Assembly: GCF_000308515.1 (NCBI RefSeq)
Contig: NZ_BAFV01000122.1
Span: forward strand, 40,599-104,598
DNA: 64,000 nucleotides
Direction of reading: 5' to 3'
Source of the DNA: Nocardia carnea NBRC 14403
GTDB lineage: Bacteria; Actinomycetota; Actinomycetes; Mycobacteriales; Mycobacteriaceae
Shown: positions 8,503 to 17,046 of the stretch, one piece after another
Position numbering within the stretch: position 1 is the first letter of the stretch
How the letters are laid out: each line of letters starts with the position of its first letter
The notes under the pieces: generated by a model
Database searches by the model: none
Told to the model about the DNA's origin: nothing
Seen by the model: only the letters and a program-made list of their open reading frames with translations
Position numbers and translations under genes: made by a program

Positions 8503-10242
8503 CTAGTCGAGGATGCGCCGGGCGACGTTGGTGGTGACCAGATCGAGCAGTTCGTCGCCGCGGCCGGCGAGGATGGTGCGGATGGCGTAGAGGGTGAAAC
8601 CCTTGGCCTGCTCCGCCGACACGGCCGGCGGGATCGTCAATTCCTGCCGTGCGACGACGATATCGACGAGCGCGGGACCGTCGTGGGCCAACGCCTCCGC
8701 GATCGCCGGCTCCAGGTCGCCCGGCTGCTCGACCCGGCGACCCCATATTCCCATCGCGCGGGCGACGGCACCGAAGTCGGGATTGTCCAGGCCGGTACCG
8801 AAGTTCACCACCCCGGCGGCCTTCATCTCCAGCTCCACGAAGTTCAGTGACGAGTTGTTGAACACGATCACCTTGACCGGTAGGTCGTTCTGCACCAGCG
8901 TGAGCAACTCACCGAACAGCATCGTCAACCCGCCGTCCCCAGCGAGGGCGATCACCTGGCGTCCGGGGTACGCCGTCTGCGCGCCGATCGCATGCGGTAG
9001 CGCGCAGGCCATCGTGCCGTGGGTGAACGAACCGGTCAGCCGCCGCTGCCCGTTCATGGTCAGGTAGCGCGCCGCCCAGGTCGTCGGGGACCCCACATCG
9101 AAGGTGAACACCGCATCGTCGGCGGCCGACCGGTTCACCACACCGGCAACGTATTCCGGCCGGATGGGGGTGCGACCCCGGTCGTCGACCGCGAGTTCGT
9201 CCAGTGAAGCGCGGGTGCGCCGGTAATGCCGCAGCGACCGGTCCAGGTGTGCCCGATCCGTTTTCCGGGTGAGCAGTGGCAACAGCGCCTCGGCGGTGTC
9301 CCGCACACTGCCCACCATGCCCACGTCGACCGGCGTGCGCCGCCCGAGGTGGCTGCCGCGGATATCGACCTGGATGACCGCGGCGTCCTCCGGATAGAAC
9401 TGCGTGTACGGGAAATCGGTACCCAGCATCAGCAGTACATCGGCTTCTTTGATCGCCTTGTATCCCGAGGCGTATCCGAGCAGCCCGGTCATTCCCACGT
9501 CGTACGGGTTGTCGTACTCCAGGTATTCCTTACCGCGGAATGCGTGGACAACCGGAGATTGCAGCGTTGCGGCCAGCTTCATGACCTCGTCGTGGGCGCC
9601 TGCCGTCCCGGCCCCGCCGAGGATCGTGACCCGCGACCCGGCATTCAGGATGTCGGCCGCCCGGCGCAGTGTGGTGTCGTCGGGCCGGACCACCGACCGG
9701 GACGGCAGTACCGGCCTCGTGCTCCAGCGATCGCCGGACAGCTTGCTCTGGAACACCTCCCCGGGGATCACCACGACGGCGACGCCGCGTTCTTCTACGG
9801 CCGCCCGCATCGCCATCTCCACGATCCGTGGAGCCGATTGCGGGCTGCTCACGAGTTCGCAGTAGACGCTGCACTCGCGGAACAACTCTTCCGGGTGGGT
9901 TTCCTGGAAATAGCCGGAGCCGATCTCGGCGATCGGGATATGCGCGGCGATGGCCAGTACCGGAACCCTGGTGCGCTGCGCGTCGTAGAGCCCGTTGATC
10001 AGATGGAGATTGCCGGGGCCGCAGCTCCCGGCGCAGACGGCGAGCCCGCCGGTCAGCGCGGCATCCGCTGTCGCGGCGAACGCGGCGGCCTCCTCGTGCC
10101 GGACGTGCTCCCAGGTGATGGTGCCGTCCGATCGCCGTATCGCGTCGGTGAATCCGTTCAAGCTGTCACCGGGCAACCCGTACACGCGGCTCACCCCGCT
10201 GACCTGCAGCGCAGAGATCATATGTTGAGCAACAGTCGCCAT
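8503..10242 (-). CDS. poxB: thiamine-diphosphate enzyme, pyruvate dehydrogenase (quinone)/PoxB-like
   Basis: This is a TPP-dependent enzyme of 579 residues of the pyruvate oxidase/PoxB group, which decarboxylates pyruvate to acetate and CO2 with electrons passed to quinone. The N-terminal domain carries YGLPGDSLNGF and the catalytic Glu in HVRHEEAAAF near residue 50. The central domain has LGTDFPYTQFYP. The C-terminal domain has the TPP motif starting GDGGLTMLFGE and ending in NN near 430-460. Homologous acetolactate synthase-like enzymes cannot be fully excluded, but GLYDAQRTRVPVLAIAAHIP is typical of PoxB. A palindromic operator candidate lies about 70-95 bases upstream. Confidence 0.88.
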   Translation of the reverse strand: MATVAQHMISALQVSGVSRVYGLPGDSLNGFTDAIRRSDGTITWEHVRHEEAAAFAATADAALTGGLAVCAGSCGPGNLHLINGLYDAQRTRVPVLAIAAHIPIAEIGSGYFQETHPEELFRECSVYCELVSSPQSAPRIVEMAMRAAVEERGVAVVVIPGEVFQSKLSGDRWSTRPVLPSRSVVRPDDTTLRRAADILNAGSRVTILGGAGTAGAHDEVMKLAATLQSPVVHAFRGKEYLEYDNPYDVGMTGLLGYASGYKAIKEADVLLMLGTDFPYTQFYPEDAAVIQVDIRGSHLGRRTPVDVGMVGSVRDTAEALLPLLTRKTDRAHLDRSLRHYRRTRASLDELAVDDRGRTPIRPEYVAGVVNRSAADDAVFTFDVGSPTTWAARYLTMNGQRRLTGSFTHGTMACALPHAIGAQTAYPGRQVIALAGDGGLTMLFGELLTLVQNDLPVKVIVFNNSSLNFVELEMKAAGVVNFGTGLDNPDFGAVARAMGIWGRRVEQPGDLEPAIAEALAHDGPALVDIVVARQELTIPPAVSAEQAKGFTLYAIRTILAGRGDELLDLVTTNVARRILD

Positions 10243-10589
10243 GGCGCGACCCTACGCGCGCCGGTGGCGATCGTCGGTGAGGTCGCCGCCGCGTATCGGA
10301 AAACAGGTAGCAATCCTTGTTATCCTTGCTAGGATTAATGTAATGTGAAACACGCTGCGAGCCCGGCCTGATGGGGCCGGAAAGGCTTGGCAGCCAGGTA
10401 TTTTCCGCTGTAGTTCCGCGAGAGGGTCGGTCTGTCTGTCGGTTCGTGATCCGGTCGGTCCGGCTGCGGCCGGTACGCAGGTTCACGCCCTGCGCGAAAC
10501 CATCTGCGGTAGCACCCGGCCGCGGTCGAGAGGGTGGCTTGCTGCACGGATAGTCGCTACCCGGTGCCGAACGACCCGCTGCTGCTGAC
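10243..10589 (-). other. 347-base intergenic region upstream of the PoxB-like gene
   Basis: This region holds no gene that I can support. It contains the promoter of the PoxB-like gene, with an AT-richer island at 10300-10350 that includes the operator-like repeats described separately. The remaining part toward 10589 is GC-rich and lies downstream of the HPF-like gene. No clear terminator hairpin is visible. Confidence 0.5.
10311..10336. promoter_or_regulatory. palindromic operator candidate (site 1 of 3)
   Basis: A half-site CAATCCT (10311-10317) is followed by a fuller palindrome ATCCT, TGCT, AGGAT (10322-10335). The downstream bases TAATGTAATGT nearly repeat those after the perfect copy at 21828-21845. 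It sits in the promoter region of the PoxB-like gene on the minus strand. The palindromic form suggests a dimeric (for example TetR-type) repressor; the regulator is unknown. Confidence 0.55.
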
Positions 10590-10955
10590 TCAGTTCGGGT
10601 GCGGGTGATCCTTATGCGGGTGCCGGATGGAATCGCCACCCTTTGTCTCGTGCAGTCGGCCGAACCGGCTGGCGAGCAGATGTGCCATGCTCTCGGCCGC
10701 ACCCCGACAGGCGTCGTCGATCGTCACGGCGTTGTGGGTCACCGCGACCGGCTGCTGACCGGTTGGACGAGCCTGCAACACGCATCGCTTGTCGCCTGGC
10801 CCACCTTTGCCCGCGTGCTGATCACTGAGGTGGGCTTCGACGCTGACAATCTGGTCGCTGAAGCGCTCGAGCGCCGAAGCGATCTCCCCCTCGATGTGCC
10901 GGATCAGCTTGTCACCGCTGTCGATGTTGCTATCAGTATTGATCTGAATTTGCAT
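10590..10955 (-). CDS. HPF/RaiA-like ribosome-associated protein
   Basis: This protein of about 121 residues resembles the short HPF/RaiA (ribosome hibernation/stress) family. It starts MQIQINTDSNI, carries the ALERFSDQIVSVEAHLSD helix-strand unit near residues 30-50, then DKRCVLQARPTGQQPVAVTH and a helix ending ASRFGRL. HPF proteins bind the small ribosomal subunit under stress. The C-terminus is a short His/Pro/Lys-rich tail. I start at the ATG at 10955 because homologous proteins begin there; an in-frame ATG at 10991 would add twelve residues. No partner gene is adjacent. Confidence 0.75.
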   Translation of the reverse strand: MQIQINTDSNIDSGDKLIRHIEGEIASALERFSDQIVSVEAHLSDQHAGKGGPGDKRCVLQARPTGQQPVAVTHNAVTIDDACRGAAESMAHLLASRFGRLHETKGGDSIRHPHKDHPHPN

Positions 10956-11169
10956 ATGCGATCCATTCTGGTAGATGGCAACCGTACCCATGGGCAGAAG
11001 CGGATGGTGCTCATTATCGACTCCGCCTGGTTCTATCGACGATCTGTGACGTCATCTATCGGTGGATTCTGACGCCGCCTCGTATCCGAGAGTTTTCGTA
11101 TCGGCGAATCTTGACGTCGGAATATCGGTGGCGCATGGTGTTCCGCTGTCGTAGTACATACTCGGACGT

Positions 11170-11592
11170 ATGGCACGATCTCTGCCCGAGGGCGAATCGC
11201 TTCTGGTGCGTACGGACTTCAGCGACGACGCGGCCTGGGCCCAAACCCTCGCGGCGGTCATCGCGTCCTATGACGAAGACACGATGACAGAGCTGACACC
11301 CGTCGACGACGTGACCTTCGCCGGGCTGGCCCCCGCCGACCTAGGTGATCTGGTCGATGGCCAGACCTATGTTTTCCTCGCCGACACCACCACAATGACC
11401 GACCCCGAGCACCCGCTGCTGGCGGTCGATACCAGCGACGAGGATGTCCGCGGGGATGGCGACCCGGTATTCCGGATCGCGCCGATCGCGATGGTCGAGG
11501 TCGAGGTCAACTTCCTTCTCGCCAACGTGGACTTCGAGGACTACGCCGGCAATGTCGACGACGACGGTGTTTTCCGCGGCTTCGATCGGTGA
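11170..11592 (+). CDS. small acidic protein, DUF6924-like
   Basis: This is an acidic protein of 140 residues of unknown function. The opening GESLLVRTDFSDDAAW and the later ANVDFEDYAG resemble the actinobacterial DUF6924 family as I remember it; I cannot check this. It has no membrane segment, signal peptide or catalytic motif. It has no obvious Shine-Dalgarno sequence before the ATG, so a leaderless transcript is possible. The neighbours (HPF-like gene and cyclase) give no functional hint. Confidence 0.7.
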   Translation: MARSLPEGESLLVRTDFSDDAAWAQTLAAVIASYDEDTMTELTPVDDVTFAGLAPADLGDLVDGQTYVFLADTTTMTDPEHPLLAVDTSDEDVRGDGDPVFRIAPIAMVEVEVNFLLANVDFEDYAGNVDDDGVFRGFDR

Positions 11593-11734
11593 ACGCGGCC
11601 GGCACTCACGACCGGTAACAAGCCAGGTGCAGGCCGAGCTGTGCAGCCTCTACGGACGTGGTATGCCTTAGCTCGGGCGCCGTACCGGTCTACCGGCACT
11701 CGGTACGCGTGGATCCGGAAAGGGCGGGCAGAAC

Positions 11735-13309
11735 ATGCCGCGGAGCAACGACCCACTCGCGGCGGCGCCATGGGGGTCGCGACTACTCGGGCGTGAGGAG
11801 GAGGCCGCGGGAATCCGGCGGCTTCGTATCCAACTGCTGTTGACGGTGCCGATCGTGCTGGCCAACCTGGCCGGTGTCTTCGTATCGATCACGCTGATCG
11901 GTTTCGTCCTGCCCGGACCTTCCGTGTTCACCGAGAAGATGATCCTGATCGATGCGGTCGCGGCTCCGGTGTACGCGGCGGTCGCGGTCTTGATCGGTGT
12001 GTGGTGGGGCACCGCCCGCGGGCTGGGCGCACTGGGCTGGGCTCTCGATCCCGAAACGGTGCCCACCGAGGAACAGCAGGCCGCCGCCGCGGCCGTGCCG
12101 CGGCGGCTGGTGCGGATGCAGGCGTTGCTGTGGTTCGGGGGAGTGGTCGTGCTCACGCTGCTGGCCGGAGTCGCCGACCCCCGGTTGATCCCCAAAGTGG
12201 CGTTCGGCATCACCTTCAGCGCGATCGTGGTGTGTGCGAGTACCTACCTGATCATCGAATTCGCGTTGCGGCCCGTGACCTCGCGGGTGCTGTCGGCGAG
12301 AACCTCTCGCGCCCGCAGCGGGATCGGTGTCTTCGGGCGATCGCTGCTGATGTGGCTGGTCGGCTCGGGTCTACCGGTGGCAGGCCTGATGGTGGTGGCG
12401 GTGGTGGCGCTGACCACCGGCGATGTGAGCATCACGCGACTGGCGGTGTGCGTACTGTCGCTCGGCGGGGCGGCCCTCGTGATCGGCTCCCTGCTGATGA
12501 TTCAGACACTGGCCGCGACAGTCGCCCCGATCAGTGGTGTGCGCCGGGCGATGCGCGAAGTCGAGAAGGGCGAATTCGATCTCACGCTCGCGGTGTACGA
12601 CGGCACCGAACTGGGCGAGTTGCAGAGCGGTTTCAACAATATGGTCGGCGGGCTCCGCGAACGCGAGGAGATCAGGGATCTGTTCGGCAGGCATGTCGGG
12701 CACGAGGTCGCCAAGGCCGCTTTGGCCGGGAAACCGGTGCTCGGCGGAGCCGAGGTCGAGGCCGCGGCACTGTTCATCGATATCGTCGGCTCCACCACCA
12801 TGGCCGCGACCCTGAGCGCACCCGAAATGGTCGCGATCCTCAACCGGTTCTTCGACGTGGTGGTGGACGAGGTGGAAAAGCACGGCGGCCTGCTCAACAA
12901 ATTCGAAGGCGACGCGGCACTGGCCGTGTTCGGCACCCCGGCGCAACTGTCCGACGCCGCGGGCGCGGCATTGGCATGTGGCCGCGCGATCCGCGCCAGG
13001 CTCGATAGCGGCGGTACGGAATTCGAGGCAGCGATCGGCATCGCCGAGGGCCGGGTCGTCGCCGGTAATGTCGGTGCCCGGCAGCGCTACGAATTCACGG
13101 TGATCGGTGACGCCGTCAACGAAGCCGCCCGGCTCTGCGAACTGGCGAAGCAGGATTCCCTGCTGCTCACCTCGGGTAAGACGGTCACCGCGGCCGCAGC
13201 CACCGAAGCCGGGCACTGGCAGCTCGGCGAATCGGTGACGCTGCGCGGCCGGCTCACCCCGACCCGGCTGGCCCGCCCCGTTCAGCGGGCTTCGACGGTA
13301 TCGAGTTGA
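11735..13309 (+). CDS. membrane adenylate cyclase: six helices, HAMP, class III cyclase domain
   Basis: This protein of 524 residues has six predicted membrane helices (about residues 30-55, 65-92, 125-145, 150-178, 205-230 and 235-265), then a HAMP linker (RRAMREVEKGEFDL) and a class III cyclase domain. It would make cAMP from ATP at the inner face of the membrane. The catalytic set is complete: metal-binding Asp in FIDIVGST near 345, Lys and Asp in NKFEGD near 388, the adenine-selecting Asp in VIGDAVNEAARL near 458, and the Asn/Arg of the same motif. The architecture matches the mycobacterial Rv1318c/Rv1319c/Rv1320c/Rv3645 group. Its 3' end overlaps convergent ribH by 28 bases. Confidence 0.92.
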   Translation: MPRSNDPLAAAPWGSRLLGREEEAAGIRRLRIQLLLTVPIVLANLAGVFVSITLIGFVLPGPSVFTEKMILIDAVAAPVYAAVAVLIGVWWGTARGLGALGWALDPETVPTEEQQAAAAAVPRRLVRMQALLWFGGVVVLTLLAGVADPRLIPKVAFGITFSAIVVCASTYLIIEFALRPVTSRVLSARTSRARSGIGVFGRSLLMWLVGSGLPVAGLMVVAVVALTTGDVSITRLAVCVLSLGGAALVIGSLLMIQTLAATVAPISGVRRAMREVEKGEFDLTLAVYDGTELGELQSGFNNMVGGLREREEIRDLFGRHVGHEVAKAALAGKPVLGGAEVEAAALFIDIVGSTTMAATLSAPEMVAILNRFFDVVVDEVEKHGGLLNKFEGDAALAVFGTPAQLSDAAGAALACGRAIRARLDSGGTEFEAAIGIAEGRVVAGNVGARQRYEFTVIGDAVNEAARLCELAKQDSLLLTSGKTVTAAAATEAGHWQLGESVTLRGRLTPTRLARPVQRASTVSS

Positions 13310-13731
13310 ACCGTGGCCGCGATGGCGGCGGCCAGCTCCGCACCCTTGGTCTCGAAATGCCGCGTGAAGTACGTCAGATGCTCACTGTGCTCATGGAAGT
13401 GATGCGGGGTCAGGACCGCCGAGAACACTGGAACATCGGCCTCGAGCTGGATTCGCATGAGCGCATCAACCACGGTCGAGGCGACGAAATCGTGCCGGTA
13501 GATACCGCCGTCGACCACCAGGGCGCAACCGGCCAATGCGGCGTACCGGCCGGTGGCGGCCAGCCGTTTGATACGCAGCGGGATCTCGAACGCCCCGGGT
13601 ACTTCGATCACGTCGACCTCGGTGAACCCGTGCCCGGCCAGCGCGGACCGGCAGGATTCCACCGCGCGGTCGACGATATCGGCGTGCCAGCGCGCGGCAA
13701 CCAGAGCGATGCGGTTCGAGGTGGGCGACAT
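13282..13731 (-). CDS. ribH: 6,7-dimethyl-8-ribityllumazine synthase
   Basis: This is lumazine synthase (149 residues), the penultimate step of riboflavin synthesis, condensing the ribityl-uracil amine with dihydroxybutanone phosphate. Recognisable elements are ARWHADIVDRA near residue 14, the VPGAFEIPL substrate loop near 44, and the HDFVASTVVDAL segment near 80. It stands alone, without ribABE neighbours, and resembles stand-alone RibH2-type synthases. Expression is controlled by an FMN riboswitch immediately upstream, which independently supports the assignment. The 3' end overlaps the cyclase gene by 28 bases on the opposite strand. Confidence 0.92.
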   Translation of the reverse strand: MSPTSNRIALVAARWHADIVDRAVESCRSALAGHGFTEVDVIEVPGAFEIPLRIKRLAATGRYAALAGCALVVDGGIYRHDFVASTVVDALMRIQLEADVPVFSAVLTPHHFHEHSEHLTYFTRHFETKGAELAAAIAATVQLDTVEAR

Positions 13732-13811
13732 ATGTACTCCTCTTCGCTATGTCACCCAGGGCATGGCAACGCGAACAGGAGCGGCCCGTGCCCGGGCACT
13801 CCGCTGCCGCG

Positions 13812-13960
13812 TTCTCTTTCATCCGGACTGTGACCGTCGGCTCCGGGATCGCACCGGAATCTGCTCGACCCACCACGGGTGGTGGCGCTCGCGGGCTCGT
13901 GCCCCCGGATCGGCCCGGATGCCATTACCGCCGGTGGGGAATTCCACCCCGCCCTGAGAA
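13812..13960 (-). promoter_or_regulatory. FMN riboswitch (RFN element) upstream of ribH
   Basis: Read on the minus strand the leader begins with the RFN hallmark GGGCGGGGTGGAATTCCCC, then ACCGGCGGTAA, a stem with AGCCCGCGAGC, a variable arm, then GATTCCGGTGCGATCCCGG, AGCCGACGGTCACAGTCC and GGATGAAAGAGAAC, which closes the element. These match the conserved core of FMN-binding riboswitches in order and spacing. FMN binding would lower ribH expression. A GC palindrome at 13788-13799 between the aptamer and the ribH start may act in the expression platform. Confidence 0.95.
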
Positions 13961-14188
13961 CGTGTACAGCGCGGACTTTAACAATGCCCTGCGGTTGCGG
14001 CGACAGCACCCCTGGTGATCGCTGCCTACCCCGAAGGTTTGTCGGCTTGCGCCGGTCGCAGCTGTCGAAAAGATATAAGGCGACCGTATCGATGATCGCT
14101 TCGACCCGGGTACGGTACGCACCCGGGGCGAAGCCCAGGTCGATGCTGCCCGCAACCCGGGTAGGCCTCGACTGTCGGAAGGACGCAT

Positions 14189-15085
14189 ATGGGTTCCACC
14201 CTTTTCGCGACAGCCCTGCCGCTCGCGCTGGGGATCGTGATGTTCGGCCTCGGGCTGACCCTGACGGCCGATGACTTCACCCGGGTCGTGAAGTACCCGA
14301 AAACCGCCGTGATCGCGCTGCTCTGCCAGCTCGTCGTGCTGCCGCTGATCTGCTTCGGCCTGATACACCTGTTCGGTGTGGACGGAGTGCTTGCGGTAGG
14401 GATGATGCTGCTGGTCGCTTCACCCGGCGGCACCTCGGCGAATCTCTTCAGCCATATCGCCGGCGGTAACGTCGCCTTGAACATCACGCTGACGGCGATC
14501 AATTCCGTCCTCGCCGTGGTCACATTGCCCCTCGTGGTCGCCCTGTCCTATGCGGTGTTCCTGGACGACAGCGCGGCGATCGTCTTCCATCCCGCGAAGT
14601 TCGTTCAGGTCTTCGCCCTGGTTCTGGTTCCGGTGGCGGTCGGTATGTGGGTGCGCCGGCGCTACCCGGACTGGTCGGGCCGGAGGCAGTCCACGGTGAA
14701 GATCGCCGCCGCCGGTGTTCTCGTGTTCGTGGTGGCCGCCGCCCTGTTCTCGGAATTCGACACCGTCACCGAACACCTCGGCGACCTGGGCCCGGTCGCT
14801 CTGCTGCTCTGTATCTGCAGCCTGCTCGTCGGCTATCTGGTGCCCCGGGCCTTCGGCGTGGAACCCGCCGACGCCGTTGCCGCCGGAATGGAGATCGGCG
14901 TGCACAACGCCGCGCTGGCCATCACTATCGCGACCACCGTGCTGGGCAGCGAAACGATGGCCGTGCCGGCCGGGCTGTACGGATTCCTCATGAACATTCC
15001 CGCATCGATCGCTGCCGTCCTGTTCGCCAGGTCCCACCGTGCCCGCCGGACCTCGGTGTCTGCTGAGGCCGCGCCTCCTCGATAA
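14189..15085 (+). CDS. bile acid:sodium symporter (BASS) family protein
   Basis: This is a membrane transporter of 298 residues with about nine hydrophobic helices. The family segments ALGIVMFGLGLTLT near residue 10, the SPGGTSANLFSHIAGGNVAL segment near 77-96, and a late GMEIGVHNAALAI near 230 define the bile acid:sodium symporter fold. BASS members import organic anions with sodium; bacterial substrates include pantoate and other acids, and the substrate here is not evident. GAAGGA precedes the ATG. The gene is isolated between the ribH leader and the LLM oxidoreductase. Confidence 0.9.
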   Translation: MGSTLFATALPLALGIVMFGLGLTLTADDFTRVVKYPKTAVIALLCQLVVLPLICFGLIHLFGVDGVLAVGMMLLVASPGGTSANLFSHIAGGNVALNITLTAINSVLAVVTLPLVVALSYAVFLDDSAAIVFHPAKFVQVFALVLVPVAVGMWVRRRYPDWSGRRQSTVKIAAAGVLVFVVAAALFSEFDTVTEHLGDLGPVALLLCICSLLVGYLVPRAFGVEPADAVAAGMEIGVHNAALAITIATTVLGSETMAVPAGLYGFLMNIPASIAAVLFARSHRARRTSVSAEAAPPR

Positions 15086-15194
15086 GGTCGTATCCGAGTT
15101 CACGGTGCGCAACGGTGCCGGACGAATCGAACTCGGCAGACCGGATATCCGGTTCGGAGGTAACACGCCTCGGAACCGGTGGAGGAGGTGGGTC

Positions 15195-16013
15195 ATGGAC
15201 TACGGCGTTTCGACTTTCGTCACCGATGACGGCATCGGCCCGGCGGCGCTCGGCCGCGCGTTGGAGGAGCGCGGTCTGGGTTCGCTGTTCCTGGCCGAGC
15301 ATTCGCATATTCCGGTGGAACGGACCTCGCCGTGGCCCGGTGGCGATGAACTGCCCCGCCACTACTATCGGACCTTCGATCCGTTCGTCGCCCTGGCGGC
15401 AGCCGCGGCGGTCACCGAACGCCTGCGGGTCGGTACCGGTATCGCGCTCGTCGTCCAACGCGACCCTATCCACCTGGCCAAAGAGGTCGCCACCCTCGAC
15501 CGGGTGTCGAACGGGCGCGCCGTCCTCGGTGTGGGCGCCGGCTGGAACCGTGAGGAAATGCGCAACCACGGCACCGACCCGACAACCCGGATGCGGCTGC
15601 TGCGCGAACGCGTGCTGGCGATCAAGGCCCTCTGGACCCAGGACGAAGCGGAGTTCCACGGCGAGTTCGTCGACTTCGGCCCGGTGTTCTCCTACCCCAA
15701 ACCGGTCCGCACACCCCACCCGCCGGTTCTGGTGGGCGGCGCCGGGCCGACCACTTTCGACCGTGTTCTGGACTTCGGCGACGGCTGGATGCCCCTCTAC
15801 GGCCGCGGCACAGACAACCTACCGGCCCGCATCACCGAGCTCCGCGAACGCGCGAACCGGCCCATGCAGGTCACCATGTTCGGTGTCCCACCCGAACCCG
15901 AAATCGTCGCCGAACTGGCCGCGGCCGGGGTGGACGAGGCCCTGTTCAACCTGCCCACCCAATCCGAACTCGAAAGCCTGCGCCGCCTCGATCGATTTGC
16001 CGAACTGATCTGA
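15195..16013 (+). CDS. LLM class F420-dependent oxidoreductase (TIGR03619-like)
   Basis: This is a luciferase-like TIM-barrel oxidoreductase of 272 residues. The N-terminal half contains LFLAEHSHIP, then FDPFVALAAAAAVTERLRVGTG and ALVVQRDPIHLAKEVATLDRVSNGRAVLGVGAGW, which form the flavin/F420 site. The later KPVRTPHPPVLVGGAG is also typical. Such enzymes in actinobacteria mostly use coenzyme F420, although FMN use is possible. The ATG follows GGAGGAGG closely; frames further upstream lack such a site. The substrate is unknown. Confidence 0.9.
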   Translation: MDYGVSTFVTDDGIGPAALGRALEERGLGSLFLAEHSHIPVERTSPWPGGDELPRHYYRTFDPFVALAAAAAVTERLRVGTGIALVVQRDPIHLAKEVATLDRVSNGRAVLGVGAGWNREEMRNHGTDPTTRMRLLRERVLAIKALWTQDEAEFHGEFVDFGPVFSYPKPVRTPHPPVLVGGAGPTTFDRVLDFGDGWMPLYGRGTDNLPARITELRERANRPMQVTMFGVPPEPEIVAELAAAGVDEALFNLPTQSELESLRRLDRFAELI

Positions 16014-16200
16014 TCGCGAGGATGCCAGGACGTCGAACTCCATGGCGACCTCGGTGTGTTTCACACAGCTTCGCCGGTTCGCGGACCGCATATGGGCAGC
16101 GAGGTTCCGCGCCGATCGCGACGCTTTCGGCATCTGCGGTGTGTAGATACCGTCGGAGCGTGGCGGAGTGGGAAGGCGCGCCGTACGGACGGCTGCCCGG

Positions 16201-16767
16201 CTATCGGCGCCGTTTCGGGCGGTAGGCGCGGCCGAAGCTGCGCGGGCTGTGGTCGTAGATCTCGACCAGTTCCCAGTCGATTTGCCGCCCGCCGGGCACG
16301 TCGAAGATCCGGATGCCGTCGCCGAGGAAGACCGGGGCGACGAAAACCTGCAACTCGTCGATGAGGTCGTGTTCGAGTGCCTGGCGGGCGATATCGGCGC
16401 TGATGATCTGGATATTCCGGTCACCGGCGATGTCCTGCGCGCGGCGGACAGCCTCCCGGATATCGCAGTTCAGCGCGACCACGGACGGATCGTCGGCCAG
16501 TTCGTCCGGGCGGTGCGTGAGGATGATTTCGGTACCCGACCATGCGCCGCCGTAGGCCGCGGAGGTCAGCTCGTCGCGTTCGTCGCGCTGGGCGATCGCC
16601 GCGTCGTAGCCGGCCCGGCCGGAGATGATCACGCCGACCTCCGCGGCCAGTTGTTCGGTGGTCTCGGGGGCGGACGGTTCGGTCGCCGAAAGCCAGCTCA
16701 TATCGTGCCCCGGTCCGGCGATGAACCCGTCGATCGAACACGTGAATCCCCAGGCGACCTTGCCCAT
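16201..16767 (-). CDS. dihydrofolate reductase family protein (RibD C-terminal type)
   Basis: This is a protein of 188 residues with the DHFR/RibD-C fold. It opens MGKVAWGFTCSIDGFIAG, continues with GVIISGRAGYD near residue 50 and has the late VAPVFLGDGIRIFD strand-loop near 150. This family is often annotated as riboflavin-related or general NADPH reductase; it is not a true folate-pathway DHFR. The ATG at 16767 has GGAG five bases upstream, better than the GTG at 16773. It lies alone and no operon partner is apparent. Confidence 0.87.
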   Translation of the reverse strand: MGKVAWGFTCSIDGFIAGPGHDMSWLSATEPSAPETTEQLAAEVGVIISGRAGYDAAIAQRDERDELTSAAYGGAWSGTEIILTHRPDELADDPSVVALNCDIREAVRRAQDIAGDRNIQIISADIARQALEHDLIDELQVFVAPVFLGDGIRIFDVPGGRQIDWELVEIYDHSPRSFGRAYRPKRRR

Positions 16768-16829
16768 CTGCACTCCAGTGCCCCGTATCGGCCGGCCGGC
16801 GAGCGTCGAGGCCCGCGTCGCCGGTGCGG

Positions 16830-16847
16830 AAGGGGGAGCTTCCCCTT
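16830..16847 (-). terminator. hairpin downstream of the 17047-21105 operon
   Basis: Arms AAGGGG and CCCCTT enclose a six-base loop about 200 bases after the stop of the quinone-reductase-like gene and before the DHFR-like gene. There is no run of T after it on the minus strand, so an intrinsic terminator is only a suggestion. Confidence 0.3.
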
Positions 16848-17046
16848 GTTCGGACGACGTGGTGGAGCCGAACTCATCGGTCGCCCCCGCGCCCGGGCCG
16901 GAGAGGGGCCGGCCACGGCCCCGATTGGCAATTGGTCATCGTGGCCCTCGCCGTTCATGGGTGCTGCTGATCTTGCCCCAGGAGCGGTGACTTCAACAGA
17001 ATCCCGAGAGTGCTCGAGGTGTTCGACAACTATCGGAACTGTGATG

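Noticed and set aside
16201..16767. Folate-pathway dihydrofolate reductase
   Set aside because: The sequence matches the RibD C-terminal-like branch, not folA.
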